From positions 7,687 to 71,686 of the forward strand of contig JBJMJD010000009.1 of the NCBI GenBank assembly GCA_045806525.1: a stretch of DNA of 64,000 bases, given 5' to 3'. A program made the translations under genes and the position numbers. The notes beneath the pieces are model-generated. The model was not told the origin of the DNA. It saw only the letters and a list, made by a program, of their open reading frames with translations, and made no database searches. Within the stretch, counting starts at the first letter, position 1, and each line of letters starts with the position of its first letter. Shown piece after piece: positions 41,816-49,449 of this stretch. This DNA is from JAICYJ01 sp045806525 (lineage in GTDB: Bacteria > Actinomycetota > Thermoleophilia > Gaiellales > JAICJC01).

Positions 41816-42538
41816 TTACATCGCCGCGACGACCCGCCGCCACGCGGTCATCTCGCTCACGCCTAGGTGAGTGGCGATCTGTGCATAGGTGTAGCCGTTG
41901 AGTCGAGCCGCTCGCAGTCCCTCTGGGCCGACGGGCTTCCCCGGCCGCAGGATCCCGATCAACGGCTTCGGATGCGACGATCGAATTTCGTGCCTCCCGT
42001 CCTCGACCCATTCTCGGAGCAATACTCGGGCTTCGTCCGGATCTGGGGAGAATCGGTCAAGCGTCGGTCGCACGCTTAGAAACGGCTCTCGCGGGCCATA
42101 GCCGAGAGTCGCGCGGCAGCTCGACCAGGGCCAGCCTTCGGGCCGCTTGCACAAACCCGCTCTCACGGGGTTGAGCGGGATGTACCGGATTACCTCGCGC
42201 AGGTGCTCGTCCGTGAGGATGAGGCCGTCGGAATATCGCCGCTGGAACAGATGCCCGATCCGCTCGTACTTCTCGTTGAAGCGATGGGCGTAGGTGCTGT
42301 TGAGCCACTGCATGCCGATCGCGATGTTCGGTTCGGGAGTCTCGATCAGCAGGTGGTAGTGGTTCGACATCAGGCAGTAGGCGTGAACCTTCCAGCCGTG
42401 GCGCTGCTTGGCCCGTGCGATCGTCTGTAGGAGCAACACCCGATCCTCGTCCGAAGCGAAGATCTCGCGCCGGTTGTTCCCACGCATGGTGACGTGATAG
42501 AGGCCGCCGGCTACCTGGGGTCTGCGTCTTCGAGGCAT
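41816..42538 (-). CDS. REP-associated tyrosine transposase (Y1_Tnp/IS200-like)
   Basis: A 240-residue single-strand transposase. It has RPQVAGGLYHVTMRGNN, the HUH motif in YCLMSNHYHLLIETP, the RFNEKYERIGHLFQRRYSDG block, and IPLNPVRAGLCKRPEGWPWS, all RAYT hallmarks. An added C-terminal helix-turn-helix (YAQIATHLGVSEMTAWRRV) is present, as in some actinobacterial RAYTs. These enzymes nick and join single-stranded DNA at REP hairpins. The frame is intact, so it may be active. The inverted REP-like ends at 41766 and 42600 are its probable substrates. Confidence 0.9.
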   Translation of the reverse strand: MPRRRRPQVAGGLYHVTMRGNNRREIFASDEDRVLLLQTIARAKQRHGWKVHAYCLMSNHYHLLIETPEPNIAIGMQWLNSTYAHRFNEKYERIGHLFQRRYSDGLILTDEHLREVIRYIPLNPVRAGLCKRPEGWPWSSCRATLGYGPREPFLSVRPTLDRFSPDPDEARVLLREWVEDGRHEIRSSHPKPLIGILRPGKPVGPEGLRAARLNGYTYAQIATHLGVSEMTAWRRVVAAM

Positions 42539-42599
42539 GGTTCGACGCTACCGGCGCCGGCTTCTCGTGTCTGTCACGGAACGGTCTCGGATCGGTGCC

Positions 42600-42636
42600 G
42601 GCTGTTACGACGGTGCCCGGCACCCCTCTATCACCC
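42600..42636 (-). repeat. Right 37-bp inverted repeat of the RAYT element
   Basis: Inverted copy of 41766-41802 with one mismatch. The palindromic core GGTGCCCGGCACC is at 42612-42624. It lies 62 bases before the transposase start and 19 bases after the BMC-T stop. Confidence 0.85.
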
Positions 42637-42655
42637 GCGACCGGGCCGAGCGACG

Positions 42656-43261
42656 CTACGCGCCCTCCTGCAGCGCTTCCACCGCTGCCTGATATCCCTC
42701 CACGGCCTCTGCGTCGCGCCCGCTCATGATCAGCCGGCCGGTTGCGCCGAGCAGCGCCGCGTAGATCAGCTTCACCGGTGCTCGTTTCTCGGCCCGGTTG
42801 GCCGCCGTGGCGATGTAGGCCGCCGGGGTCGCCTCGATCAGGAACATCGTCTCGTCCTGCAGCAGCAGGTTCGCGCCGCCCATCCTGTTGATCAGCTGCG
42901 CCTGGTTGGGATGCACCCGCGTCACCAGCTCCGACGCCACCACCTCCGGCCGCCTCGCGTCCGCCACCGTCAGCTTCAGCCGCTCCAGCACCGCCCGCGC
43001 CGCCTCCCGCACCGCAACCGGGTCGCGCCCGTGCAGCTCCAACGTCCCGTACTGCCGCTCCACCACCTGCAGCCCCGACCGCACGTCCGCGTTCTTCACC
43101 GCCGCGTTCACGAGCGAGAACACCTCGTTCGCCGGCGCCACCTCCACGTACAGCTGCGCGAACCCCGCCGACGGCGGATCGCCCTGGCAGGTCTGCGCCA
43201 CGTAGGCCGCCCACTGCGGCTGCATGGCGTCGATCTCGACGAAGGCGCGGAGGTCGGCCAC
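42656..43261 (-). CDS. BMC-T (tandem-domain) shell protein
   Basis: A 201-residue protein with two BMC folds in tandem. The first half has LYVEVAPANEVFSLVNAAVK and VERQYGTLELHGRDPVAV. The second has NLLLQDETMFLIEATPAAYI and KRAPVKLIYAALLGATGRLI. Tandem-BMC proteins form pseudohexameric trimers, often with gated pores, in the microcompartment shell. The GTG at 43261 lies two bases after the BMC-P stop. It is the last shell gene before the transposase element. The order H, P, T is seen in one run. The N-terminal 20 residues are extra to the fold. Confidence 0.82.
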   Translation of the reverse strand: MADLRAFVEIDAMQPQWAAYVAQTCQGDPPSAGFAQLYVEVAPANEVFSLVNAAVKNADVRSGLQVVERQYGTLELHGRDPVAVREAARAVLERLKLTVADARRPEVVASELVTRVHPNQAQLINRMGGANLLLQDETMFLIEATPAAYIATAANRAEKRAPVKLIYAALLGATGRLIMSGRDAEAVEGYQAAVEALQEGA

Positions 43262-43263
43262 CT

Positions 43264-43509
43264 CTACCGGGACGGATCCACGATCGCGACCACCGCCGCG
43301 TCGGTCGGAACGCCGCGCGTCTGATCCGTCTCACGCGCCGCGCCGCCCATCGCGACCAGCACCATGTCGCCCTCTCCGGCGCCCACCAGATCCACCGCCA
43401 CCAGCTCCCCGCCGCCCCCCACCGGGGTCACCGTCAGCAGGCTGAACCCGGTTAGCCCGGCCGCCTTCTGCGTCGCCACCGTGCTTCCCGTGACATGGCA
43501 TCGCTGCAT
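43264..43509 (-). CDS. BMC-P shell vertex protein (EutN/CcmL family)
   Basis: An 81-residue pentamer protein. The start MQRCHVTGSTVATQKAAGLT, VAVDLVGAGEGDMVLVAMGG and the end DAAVVAIVDPSR are the EutN/CcmL blocks. Pentamers of this family cap the vertices of the icosahedral shell, so its presence implies a closed compartment. A strong AGGAGG site precedes ATG 43509. Adjacent to BMC-T and downstream of two small unknown genes. Confidence 0.92.
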   Translation of the reverse strand: MQRCHVTGSTVATQKAAGLTGFSLLTVTPVGGGGELVAVDLVGAGEGDMVLVAMGGAARETDQTRGVPTDAAVVAIVDPSR

Positions 43510-43518
43510 CTCGTCCTC

Positions 43519-43995
43519 CTAGCTTTGCGGCCGCAGTCGCACGGCGCCGTCGAGGTCGTTCCAGGGAATGATCGCGTCCACCGCCGCCTGTATCCGGTTC
43601 AGCGCCATCAGCAGGTGCTCGATCACGACCGCGTACTCGCGCGACGTGTCCGGCCGCCACTCGGCCAGGATCGACGCCGCCCGACGCAGCAGCTGCACCG
43701 TCTCGGGCATCTCCCACTTCGCCGTCCGCGCCGCCGTCCGCTCCAGCAGCATCGCCGTCACCGAGCACAGCTCCGGCAGCCGCAGGTCGCCGTCCAGCGC
43801 CGCCTGCCGCACCACCTGCAGCTGCTCCCCGGCCCAGAACAGGTCGAAGTTGCAGTACAGCACGCACGGCAGATTGCCCATCGGCGGCAGCGTGAACCGC
43901 CGCAGCGCCGCCACGTCCGGCGGCTCGCCGATCCAGCGGTCGACCGTGAACTCGCGCAGCTCCTCCACCAGCATCGCCGCCGACACGTAGGCCAT
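43519..43995 (-). CDS. Hypothetical protein inside the BMC operon
   Basis: A 158-residue soluble, mostly helical protein (MAYVSAAMLVEELREFTVDR; LPCVLYCNFDLFWAGEQLQV; EYAVVIEHLLMALNRIQAAV). Its ATG shares one base with the stop of the DUF3830-like gene (TGATG), and it ends 10 bases before the BMC-P start. No shell-domain or known enzyme motif is seen. Its fixed position among shell genes suggests a cargo or assembly role, but this is inference. Confidence 0.68.
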   Translation of the reverse strand: MAYVSAAMLVEELREFTVDRWIGEPPDVAALRRFTLPPMGNLPCVLYCNFDLFWAGEQLQVVRQAALDGDLRLPELCSVTAMLLERTAARTAKWEMPETVQLLRRAASILAEWRPDTSREYAVVIEHLLMALNRIQAAVDAIIPWNDLDGAVRLRPQS

Positions 43996-44375
43996 CAGGC
44001 CAGCTCCATCCGCACCGGCAGCGATCCCGCCTCCAGGATCTTGCGCCCGCACCGTGCCAGCCCATCCAGGTTGCTCCGCACGCGTGCCACATAGCTGACC
44101 TCGCCGAACGGCTGCGTTTCGCCGTAGAACAGGCACAGCGTCTGCCGACCCGGGTAGTAGCCGATGTCTCCCGCGACAACGTCGGTCTTGCCGTTCTCCT
44201 GCTCTGCGAAGAACGGCACCATGACGATCGTCTCCTCGCCCGCGAACTTGGCGTGCACCATCGTCGACTCGAACGGCAGGATCGAGCGGATATAGCCGCA
44301 CACGCGCGGCGCATCGTCCACCAGCAGCTCGGCCTCGATCACCTCGCCGTCGCAGAGGATGCGGATCGCCGGCAT
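43995..44375 (-). CDS. Cyclophilin-like DUF3830 protein (tentative)
   Basis: A 126-residue beta-rich protein. The pattern EAELLVDDAPRVCGYIRSIL, then FESTMVHAKFAGEETIVMV, GDIGYYPGRQTLCLFYGE and PFGEVSYVARV resembles the cyclophilin-like DUF3830 fold as I recall it. No activity is established for that family. It starts two bases after the BMC-H gene stop and overlaps the next gene, so it is tightly embedded among shell genes. Family assignment is moderately sure; function unknown. Confidence 0.7.
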   Translation of the reverse strand: MPAIRILCDGEVIEAELLVDDAPRVCGYIRSILPFESTMVHAKFAGEETIVMVPFFAEQENGKTDVVAGDIGYYPGRQTLCLFYGETQPFGEVSYVARVRSNLDGLARCGRKILEAGSLPVRMELA

Positions 44376-44377
44376 CC

Positions 44378-44674
44378 TCAGCGCTTCGCCGCGGCCGGTG
44401 CCACCGCCGCCGGCAGCACCTTCATCACGTCCTCGTGCGGCCGCGGGATCAGGTGCGCCGACACCAGCTCGCCGGTCTTCTTGGCCGCCGTCGCGCCGGC
44501 GTCGATCGCCGCCTTGACCGCACCCACGTCGCCACGCACGGCAACGGTCACGTAGCCGCCGCCGATCGACTCGCGGCCAAGGATCTCGACGCTGGCCGCT
44601 TTCACCATCGCGTCCGCCGCTTCGATCGCGGCCACCAGCCCGCGCGTCTCGATCAGCCCCAGTGCTCCATCCAT
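44378..44674 (-). CDS. BMC-H hexameric shell protein (PduA/EutM type)
   Basis: A 98-residue single BMC domain. It has MDGALGLIETRGLVAAIEAA, DAMVKAASVEILGRESIGGG and the pore loop SIGGGYVTV. The helix GDVGAVKAAIDAGATAAKKT and the terminal ELVSAHLIPRPHEDVMKVLP follow. Hexamers tile the shell facets and pass small metabolites. The IGGGY pore differs from the KIGSGL of PduA/EutM, which may alter selectivity. It follows the aldehyde dehydrogenase gene by 14 bases with a GGAGG site. Confidence 0.95.
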   Translation of the reverse strand: MDGALGLIETRGLVAAIEAADAMVKAASVEILGRESIGGGYVTVAVRGDVGAVKAAIDAGATAAKKTGELVSAHLIPRPHEDVMKVLPAAVAPAAAKR

Positions 44675-44688
44675 GTCTGCGTCCTCCT

Positions 44689-46485
44689 TTAGGACCCGTA
44701 CCAGTCGAGGGTGTCAGTTCCGATGTTCAGGTGAATGTTCTTGGACTCCAGGTACTCGCTCAGCGACTCCAGCCCCAGGTCGTAGCCGGTGCCGCTCTCC
44801 TTGTATCCGCCGAACGGCGCCTCCGACGGGTAGACCCCGTACTGGTTGACCCAGATCGACCCGGCCTCCAGCCTATGCGCCACGCGGTGCGCGCGCCCGA
44901 CGTCGCTCGTCCAGATCCCGGCCGCCAGCCCGTAGCGCACGTCGTTCGCGATCCGCACCGCCTCATCCTCGCCGTCGAATGGCACGATCACCACCACCGG
45001 CCCGAAGATCTCCTCCTGCGCGATCCGCATGTCGTTTGAGCCCGCGAAGATCGTGGGCTCGATGAAGTTGCCGCCGGCCAGCTCCGGGTGCGACGGCCGC
45101 ACGCCGCCGGCCACCACCGTCGCCCCCTCCGCCTTCCCGATCTCGACGTACTCGTAGACGCGCTGGCACTGGCGCTCGTTGATCAGCGCACCCAGCTGAG
45201 TCGACCAGCGGTGCGGCATGCCGACCCGGATCCCGGACGCCTTGTCGGCGAACCGCCGCACGAACTCGTCGTAGACCGGCCGCTCGACCAGCACCCGCGA
45301 CCCGGCCGAGCAGACCTCGCCCTGGGCCAGGTAGATGCCGAACACCGAGCCGATCACGGCCCGCTCCAGGTCGGCGTCGGCGAACACGATCGACGGCGAC
45401 TTACCGCCCAGCTCCAGCGACACCCGCTTGATCGTGCCGGCCCCCGCCCGCATCACCGTGCGCCCGGTCACGGTCGACCCTGTGAACGCGATCTTGTCGA
45501 CGCCGGGGTGCTCCGCCAGCGCCGCGCCCGCAGTCGCGCCCAGCCCCGGCACCACGTTCAACACTCCCGGCGGCAGCCCCGCCTCCAGCGCGATCCGGCC
45601 CAGCTCCAGGCACGTCAGCGGTGCCAGCTCGGGAGCCTTCAGCACGACCGTGTTACCGGCCGCCAGCGCCGCCGAGCCCTTGCGGCAGGCGATGTGCAGC
45701 GGAAAGTTCCAGGGGATGATCATGCCCACCACGCCCATCGGCTCCTTGCGCACGTAGTCGAGCGAGCTGGTCGGCATCGCCAGCACCCGCCCGTCGATCA
45801 CGCGCACCAATCCCTGGTAGTAGCGCCACGGGTCCCAGCAGGCCGGCAGGTCGACCAGCGCCGCCTCGCGGATCGGCTTGCCGACGTCGTACGACTCGAT
45901 CCGCGCCAGCCGGTCGCGGTCGGCCTCGATCAGCTCCGCTATCCGAAGCAGGATCCGCGACCGCCTCTCCGGCGCCATGTCGCGCCAGGCCGGCAGCGCG
46001 TCGCGCGCCGCGCGGACCGCCCGGTCGATGTCGTCGGGCCCGGCCGCCGCTACCTCCACGATCGTGCGGTTGGTGGCCGGATCGATCGTGGGCACGGTCT
46101 CACCGCCGGCGGCTTCGCGCCATTCGCCGTTGATCAGCAGCTTCGTCTGCAGCGAGCCGGTGTCGGGCAGGCCCTCGATCGGCGCACCGCCGGGCGCCGG
46201 CGGCCGGGAGCCGCCCTGCACCCGCCGCCCGGCGGCCGGCTGTTCGCGCACCAGCCCCGCCAATGCCGGCGCCGGCAAGCCGCCCGCGGTTACAGGAAGC
46301 GCCGCCACCACGTCGCCCGCGGGCTGGGGCTGGGACGTCGCGCCACCCTCGACCAGCCGCACGCCGTGCATCCGGGCCGCGTCCAGCGCCGCGTCGGTCA
46401 GCGTCGTGTGCTCGCGCACCATCAGCTCCCGCTCTCCCTGCTCGGCCAACGCGCGGATGTCGTCGGCGGTGACGAACTCCTTCAC
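44689..46485 (-). CDS. BMC-associated aldehyde dehydrogenase with N-terminal targeting-like extension
   Basis: A 598-residue protein. Residues 1-46 (KEFVTADDIRALAEQGEREL; TLTDAALDAARMHGVRLVEG) form a helical unit like the N-terminal segments of BMC cargo. A Pro/Gly/Ala linker follows to about 110, then a full NAD-dependent aldehyde dehydrogenase: N260 (IPWNFPLH), E358 (SLELGGKSPSIVF), C392 (QGEVCSAGSR). Having both Glu and Cys marks the hydrolytic, non-acylating class, unlike the CoA-acylating PduP or EutE. It would turn a toxic aldehyde into an acid inside the shell. The GTG start overlaps the FMN-protein stop. Confidence 0.92.
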   Translation of the reverse strand: MKEFVTADDIRALAEQGERELMVREHTTLTDAALDAARMHGVRLVEGGATSQPQPAGDVVAALPVTAGGLPAPALAGLVREQPAAGRRVQGGSRPPAPGGAPIEGLPDTGSLQTKLLINGEWREAAGGETVPTIDPATNRTIVEVAAAGPDDIDRAVRAARDALPAWRDMAPERRSRILLRIAELIEADRDRLARIESYDVGKPIREAALVDLPACWDPWRYYQGLVRVIDGRVLAMPTSSLDYVRKEPMGVVGMIIPWNFPLHIACRKGSAALAAGNTVVLKAPELAPLTCLELGRIALEAGLPPGVLNVVPGLGATAGAALAEHPGVDKIAFTGSTVTGRTVMRAGAGTIKRVSLELGGKSPSIVFADADLERAVIGSVFGIYLAQGEVCSAGSRVLVERPVYDEFVRRFADKASGIRVGMPHRWSTQLGALINERQCQRVYEYVEIGKAEGATVVAGGVRPSHPELAGGNFIEPTIFAGSNDMRIAQEEIFGPVVVIVPFDGEDEAVRIANDVRYGLAAGIWTSDVGRAHRVAHRLEAGSIWVNQYGVYPSEAPFGGYKESGTGYDLGLESLSEYLESKNIHLNIGTDTLDWYGS

Positions 46486-47777
46486 CGCTGGATCCGCCCC
46501 ACCAGAGGCACCCCGGTGATCGCCTCGCACTCGAGCGTCAGCGCGCGCAGATCCTCGGGCTCCAGGTTGTGCACGTCCGATTTTCCGCAGGCCCGCGCCA
46601 GCATCTGGATCTCCATGGTCATGGCGTTCAGGAAGTTCACCACACGCTCGGTGGCCGAGTCTACGTCGAGCCGCGCCATCAGTTCCGGGTCCTGTGTGGT
46701 GACCCCGACAGGGCAGAGGCCGGTGTGGCACTCGCGGCAGGTGCCCGGCGCCACGCCGAGCCTGGCGTAGTCCTCCTCGTAGAGCGGCGCGTTGCAGTTG
46801 AGTGCGACCATCGCGGCGGTGGCGATGTAGACGGCGTCGGCGCCCAGCGCCAGCGCCTTGGCGGCATCGACGCCGTTGCGGATGCCGCCGGCTATCACGA
46901 TCTGGACATCGCCGTAGGCGCCGATGTCGATCAGCGCCTCGCGGGCCTCGACCACCGCCGCCAGCGTGGGCACGCCGGTGTGGTCGAACAGCAGCAGCGG
47001 TGAGGCCGCCGACGCGCCCTCGAGCCCGTCGATCACGACCACGTCGGCGCCGGCCTTGACCGCCAGCCGCACGTCGTCGAACACCCGGCAGGCGCCCAGC
47101 TTGACCCAGATCGGCACCCTGTGGCGGGTGGTCTCGCGCAGCTCCTCGATCTTCAGGCGCAGGTCGTCGGCGCCCAGGAAGTCGGGATGCCGCACCGGCG
47201 AGCGCTGGTCGACGCCGGGCGGCAGGTCGCGCATGCCGGCCACCTCGTCGGACACCTTGAAGCCCAGCAGCACGCCGCCGGTGCCGGGCTTGGCGCCCTG
47301 GCCGACCACGATCTCGACCGCATCCGCCTCCGCCATGTGGTGTGGGTTGTTGCCGTAGTGGCTGGGCGTCACCTGGTACACGAGCGTCTTCGACGCCGCC
47401 CGCTCGCGCGGGTGCATGCCGCCGTCGCCGGTGGTGGTGGAAATGCCAACCTGCGACGCCGCCCGGCCGAGCGCCTCCTTTGCATTCGCCGAAAGCGCTC
47501 CGAAGCTCATGCCCGAGATCGCGATCGGCGTCTCCAGCACAACCGGGTTCGCGGCCCTCGTTCCCAGTGTGGTGCGGGTCTGGCAACGCTCGCGGTAGCC
47601 CTCCAGCGGCACTCGTGACAGCGTGCACGGGATGAAGGTGAGGTCGTCGAAGTTGGGCACCCGGCGGGTGGTCGAGAAGGCGCCCATCACGTACCGCCCG
47701 AGCTCGGCCTTCTGGCGGATGTCGGCCAGCGTCTCCTGCGACCAGACGTGGCTGGGACGGGACGGGTGCTCGATCAC
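46482..47777 (-). CDS. FMN-binding glutamate synthase-like subunit (MgsC/GlxD type)
   Basis: A 431-residue TIM-barrel protein matching the FMN and 3Fe-4S central domain of glutamate synthase. It has IAISGMSFGALSANAKEALG, TTGDGGMHP, GQGAKPGTGG, HRVPIWVKLGACRVFDDVRL, DVVVIDGLEGASAASP and the cluster motif CRECHTGLCPVGV. As a separate gene it pairs with the GXGXG and amidotransferase genes upstream, the arrangement of N-methylglutamate synthase (MgsABC) and rhizobial GlxBCD. It would carry out the reductive transfer of an amine or ammonia to form glutamate or N-alkylglutamate. GTGA overlaps on both sides couple it tightly. Confidence 0.92.
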   Translation of the reverse strand: MIEHPSRPSHVWSQETLADIRQKAELGRYVMGAFSTTRRVPNFDDLTFIPCTLSRVPLEGYRERCQTRTTLGTRAANPVVLETPIAISGMSFGALSANAKEALGRAASQVGISTTTGDGGMHPRERAASKTLVYQVTPSHYGNNPHHMAEADAVEIVVGQGAKPGTGGVLLGFKVSDEVAGMRDLPPGVDQRSPVRHPDFLGADDLRLKIEELRETTRHRVPIWVKLGACRVFDDVRLAVKAGADVVVIDGLEGASAASPLLLFDHTGVPTLAAVVEAREALIDIGAYGDVQIVIAGGIRNGVDAAKALALGADAVYIATAAMVALNCNAPLYEEDYARLGVAPGTCRECHTGLCPVGVTTQDPELMARLDVDSATERVVNFLNAMTMEIQMLARACGKSDVHNLEPEDLRALTLECEAITGVPLVGRIQR

Positions 47778-48484
47778 AGCGCGTCCCTCCAGATCGAGAA
47801 CTCCTTCTTGTCGTAGCGCCACAGCTTCCCGGCCGAGCGCACCTTCTGCCACTCGCCGGCAGGCGCGAGGCCGTGACTACCGCAGAGGTCGGCCAGCCAG
47901 GCCAGCTCGTCGGCGGACGGTGGCTCGCAAACCGTGTCTGAGCCCAGCTCGGCGATGCGGCCACCGCAGAACAGCTCACCCTCGTACATCGAGTCGCCGA
48001 ACCCGGGCCCGGCGTCGCCGCACACCACAAGCCGCGTGCGCTGGTTCATGAACCCCGACATGTACCCGGTGGATCCGCCGATCACCAGCGTGCCGCCCTT
48101 GCCGGCGATCGCCGACCGCGCGCCCGCGTCGCCCTTGACGACCACCAGCCCGCCGCGCATCGAGGCGCCGGTGGAGCTGCCGCTATTTCCGCCCACGACG
48201 ATGCTGCCGTCCATCATGTCGGCGCCCAGCGACCAGCCTGCGTTGCCGTCAACGGCAACGTCCAGCCCGTCGGACAGGCCGCCGCAGAAGTAGCCGACGT
48301 CGCCGCGGAACCGGACGGCCGCGCCGGGGTGGTCAAGGAAGCCCACCGCCAGGCTGTGCCGAGATCCCGGGTGCAGTACGTCCACCGTTCCGGCTCCGTC
48401 GTGCAGCAGCTGCCGTAGGCGGTCGTTGATCTGGCGCGTGCTGAGGCCCTGCGCGTCCAGCGTGGCCGGCGCTAGCGTGTCCAT
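47774..48484 (-). CDS. Glutamate synthase GXGXG-domain subunit (MgsB/GlxC type)
   Basis: A 236-residue right-handed beta-helix protein. The repeating glycine pattern (FCGGLSDGLDVAVDGNAGWS; DMMDGSIVVGGNSGSSTGAS; GGLVVVKGDAGARSAIAGKG) is the GltB alpha-subunit C-terminal domain. The last 45 residues form a helical tail. In split systems this domain bridges the glutaminase and FMN subunits. It overlaps the amidotransferase gene by 13 bases and the FMN gene by four. Confidence 0.92.
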   Translation of the reverse strand: MDTLAPATLDAQGLSTRQINDRLRQLLHDGAGTVDVLHPGSRHSLAVGFLDHPGAAVRFRGDVGYFCGGLSDGLDVAVDGNAGWSLGADMMDGSIVVGGNSGSSTGASMRGGLVVVKGDAGARSAIAGKGGTLVIGGSTGYMSGFMNQRTRLVVCGDAGPGFGDSMYEGELFCGGRIAELGSDTVCEPPSADELAWLADLCGSHGLAPAGEWQKVRSAGKLWRYDKKEFSIWRDAL

Positions 48485-49389
48485 GCCCGCGCCTCGCCGC
48501 CCGCCAGCTCGTAGGTGTCGAAGTCGGCGCGGTCGCCGAACGCCTCGGCCAGGGCGATGCCTTCGCTGACGACGGCCACCCAGTCGTCGGTCTCGGCCAC
48601 CAAACAGGGCTTCGTGGAGAAGCGGTCGCGCGCGACGCCGAAGCCCTCGGCGGTCGACACCAGATAGGTGAAGGATCCATCTAGGTCGTCGATCGAGTCG
48701 CGCACAGCATCGTCCAGCGGCACGCCGGCCGCCATCCGGTCGGCCAGGTACACCGCGACGAACTCGGTGTCGTTGCCGGTCTGGAAACGGTGGCCGCGCA
48801 TCTCGAACAGGCGCCGGTTCTTGTAGTAGTTGGTGACGTGGCCGTTGTGGACGACGGTCACGTCTGGGAACGGTCGCGCCCAGAACGGGTGCGAATGGTT
48901 CACGTCAACCCGCGACTCGGTCGCCATTCGGGCGTGACCGATCGCGTGGCTGTAGCTCGTTCCCAGCACGCCGAACCGCTCCGCCAGCTCGCGGGCGTCG
49001 GACGTGTGCTTGAGCAGCTCCAGCGATGTGCCGACCGAGAACACCCTCACGCCGGGTGCGCTGCGCTCGATCGCATCGGCCAGCGCCCCGATGTCACCGT
49101 CACCGCCGTTTCGCGCCAGCCCCAGCCGCCAGTAGCCGTCGCGGAACTGCTGGTCGGAGAGCTCGAACCCGGCCTCCGAGACGCCGTCGGACACCGCCGC
49201 GCGCGTGGCCTCACCGCCGGCCTCGCCGGCCCAGGCCGAAGCCACCAGGTCGCCCTGGAAGGGTGCGCCGTAGAGCGACAGCCCGGTCGAGTCCGGCCCG
49301 CGGCCGCGCAGCGCGGCAAGCATCGCCGTCAGCGTGGCGGCGACATCGACGCCGTCACGCTTTGCAAGGAATCCGGCGATGCCGCACAT
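48472..49389 (-). CDS. Class II glutamine amidotransferase subunit (MgsA/GlxB type)
   Basis: A 305-residue Ntn-hydrolase. C2 (MCGIAGFL) is the nucleophile, with the family blocks ALRGRGPDSTGLS, SHAIGHARMATESRVDVNHS, HPFWARPFPDVTVVHNGHVT and HRFQTGNDTEFVAVYL. It would release ammonia from glutamine and channel it to the FMN subunit, or in MgsA-like enzymes act on another amide. It is the first of the three-gene glutamate-synthase-like set and follows the FGGY kinase by 60 bases. A gamma-glutamyl amide made by the glutamine-synthetase-like enzyme at 55318 would be a fitting substrate (inference). Confidence 0.92.
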   Translation of the reverse strand: MCGIAGFLAKRDGVDVAATLTAMLAALRGRGPDSTGLSLYGAPFQGDLVASAWAGEAGGEATRAAVSDGVSEAGFELSDQQFRDGYWRLGLARNGGDGDIGALADAIERSAPGVRVFSVGTSLELLKHTSDARELAERFGVLGTSYSHAIGHARMATESRVDVNHSHPFWARPFPDVTVVHNGHVTNYYKNRRLFEMRGHRFQTGNDTEFVAVYLADRMAAGVPLDDAVRDSIDDLDGSFTYLVSTAEGFGVARDRFSTKPCLVAETDDWVAVVSEGIALAEAFGDRADFDTYELAGGEARAWTR

Positions 49390-49449
49390 GGATGCGACCC
49401 TACGCGCTCGGCGGCCGGTGCGTGATGTGCACGATGCACACCCTGCCGC

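Larger units (their letters stand above)
41766..42636 (-). mobile_element. REP-associated transposase (RAYT) element with 37-bp inverted ends
   Basis: An 871-base unit: a Y1/HUH transposase gene bounded by two 37-base inverted repeats that differ at a single base. Each end contains the self-complementary core GGTGCC-S-GGCACC, as expected for REP palindromes recognised by RAYT enzymes. The element lies between the BMC-T gene and the 154-residue gene, in the same orientation as the locus. No clear target duplication is seen at the outer edges. Confidence 0.8.

Noticed and set aside
43264..46485. Very long open frames opposite and beside the BMC genes, some over 1000 codons when merged
   Set aside because: These are GC-rich shadow frames of arginine-, proline- and alanine-rich text without motifs. 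The real genes fill the same positions with recognisable domains.
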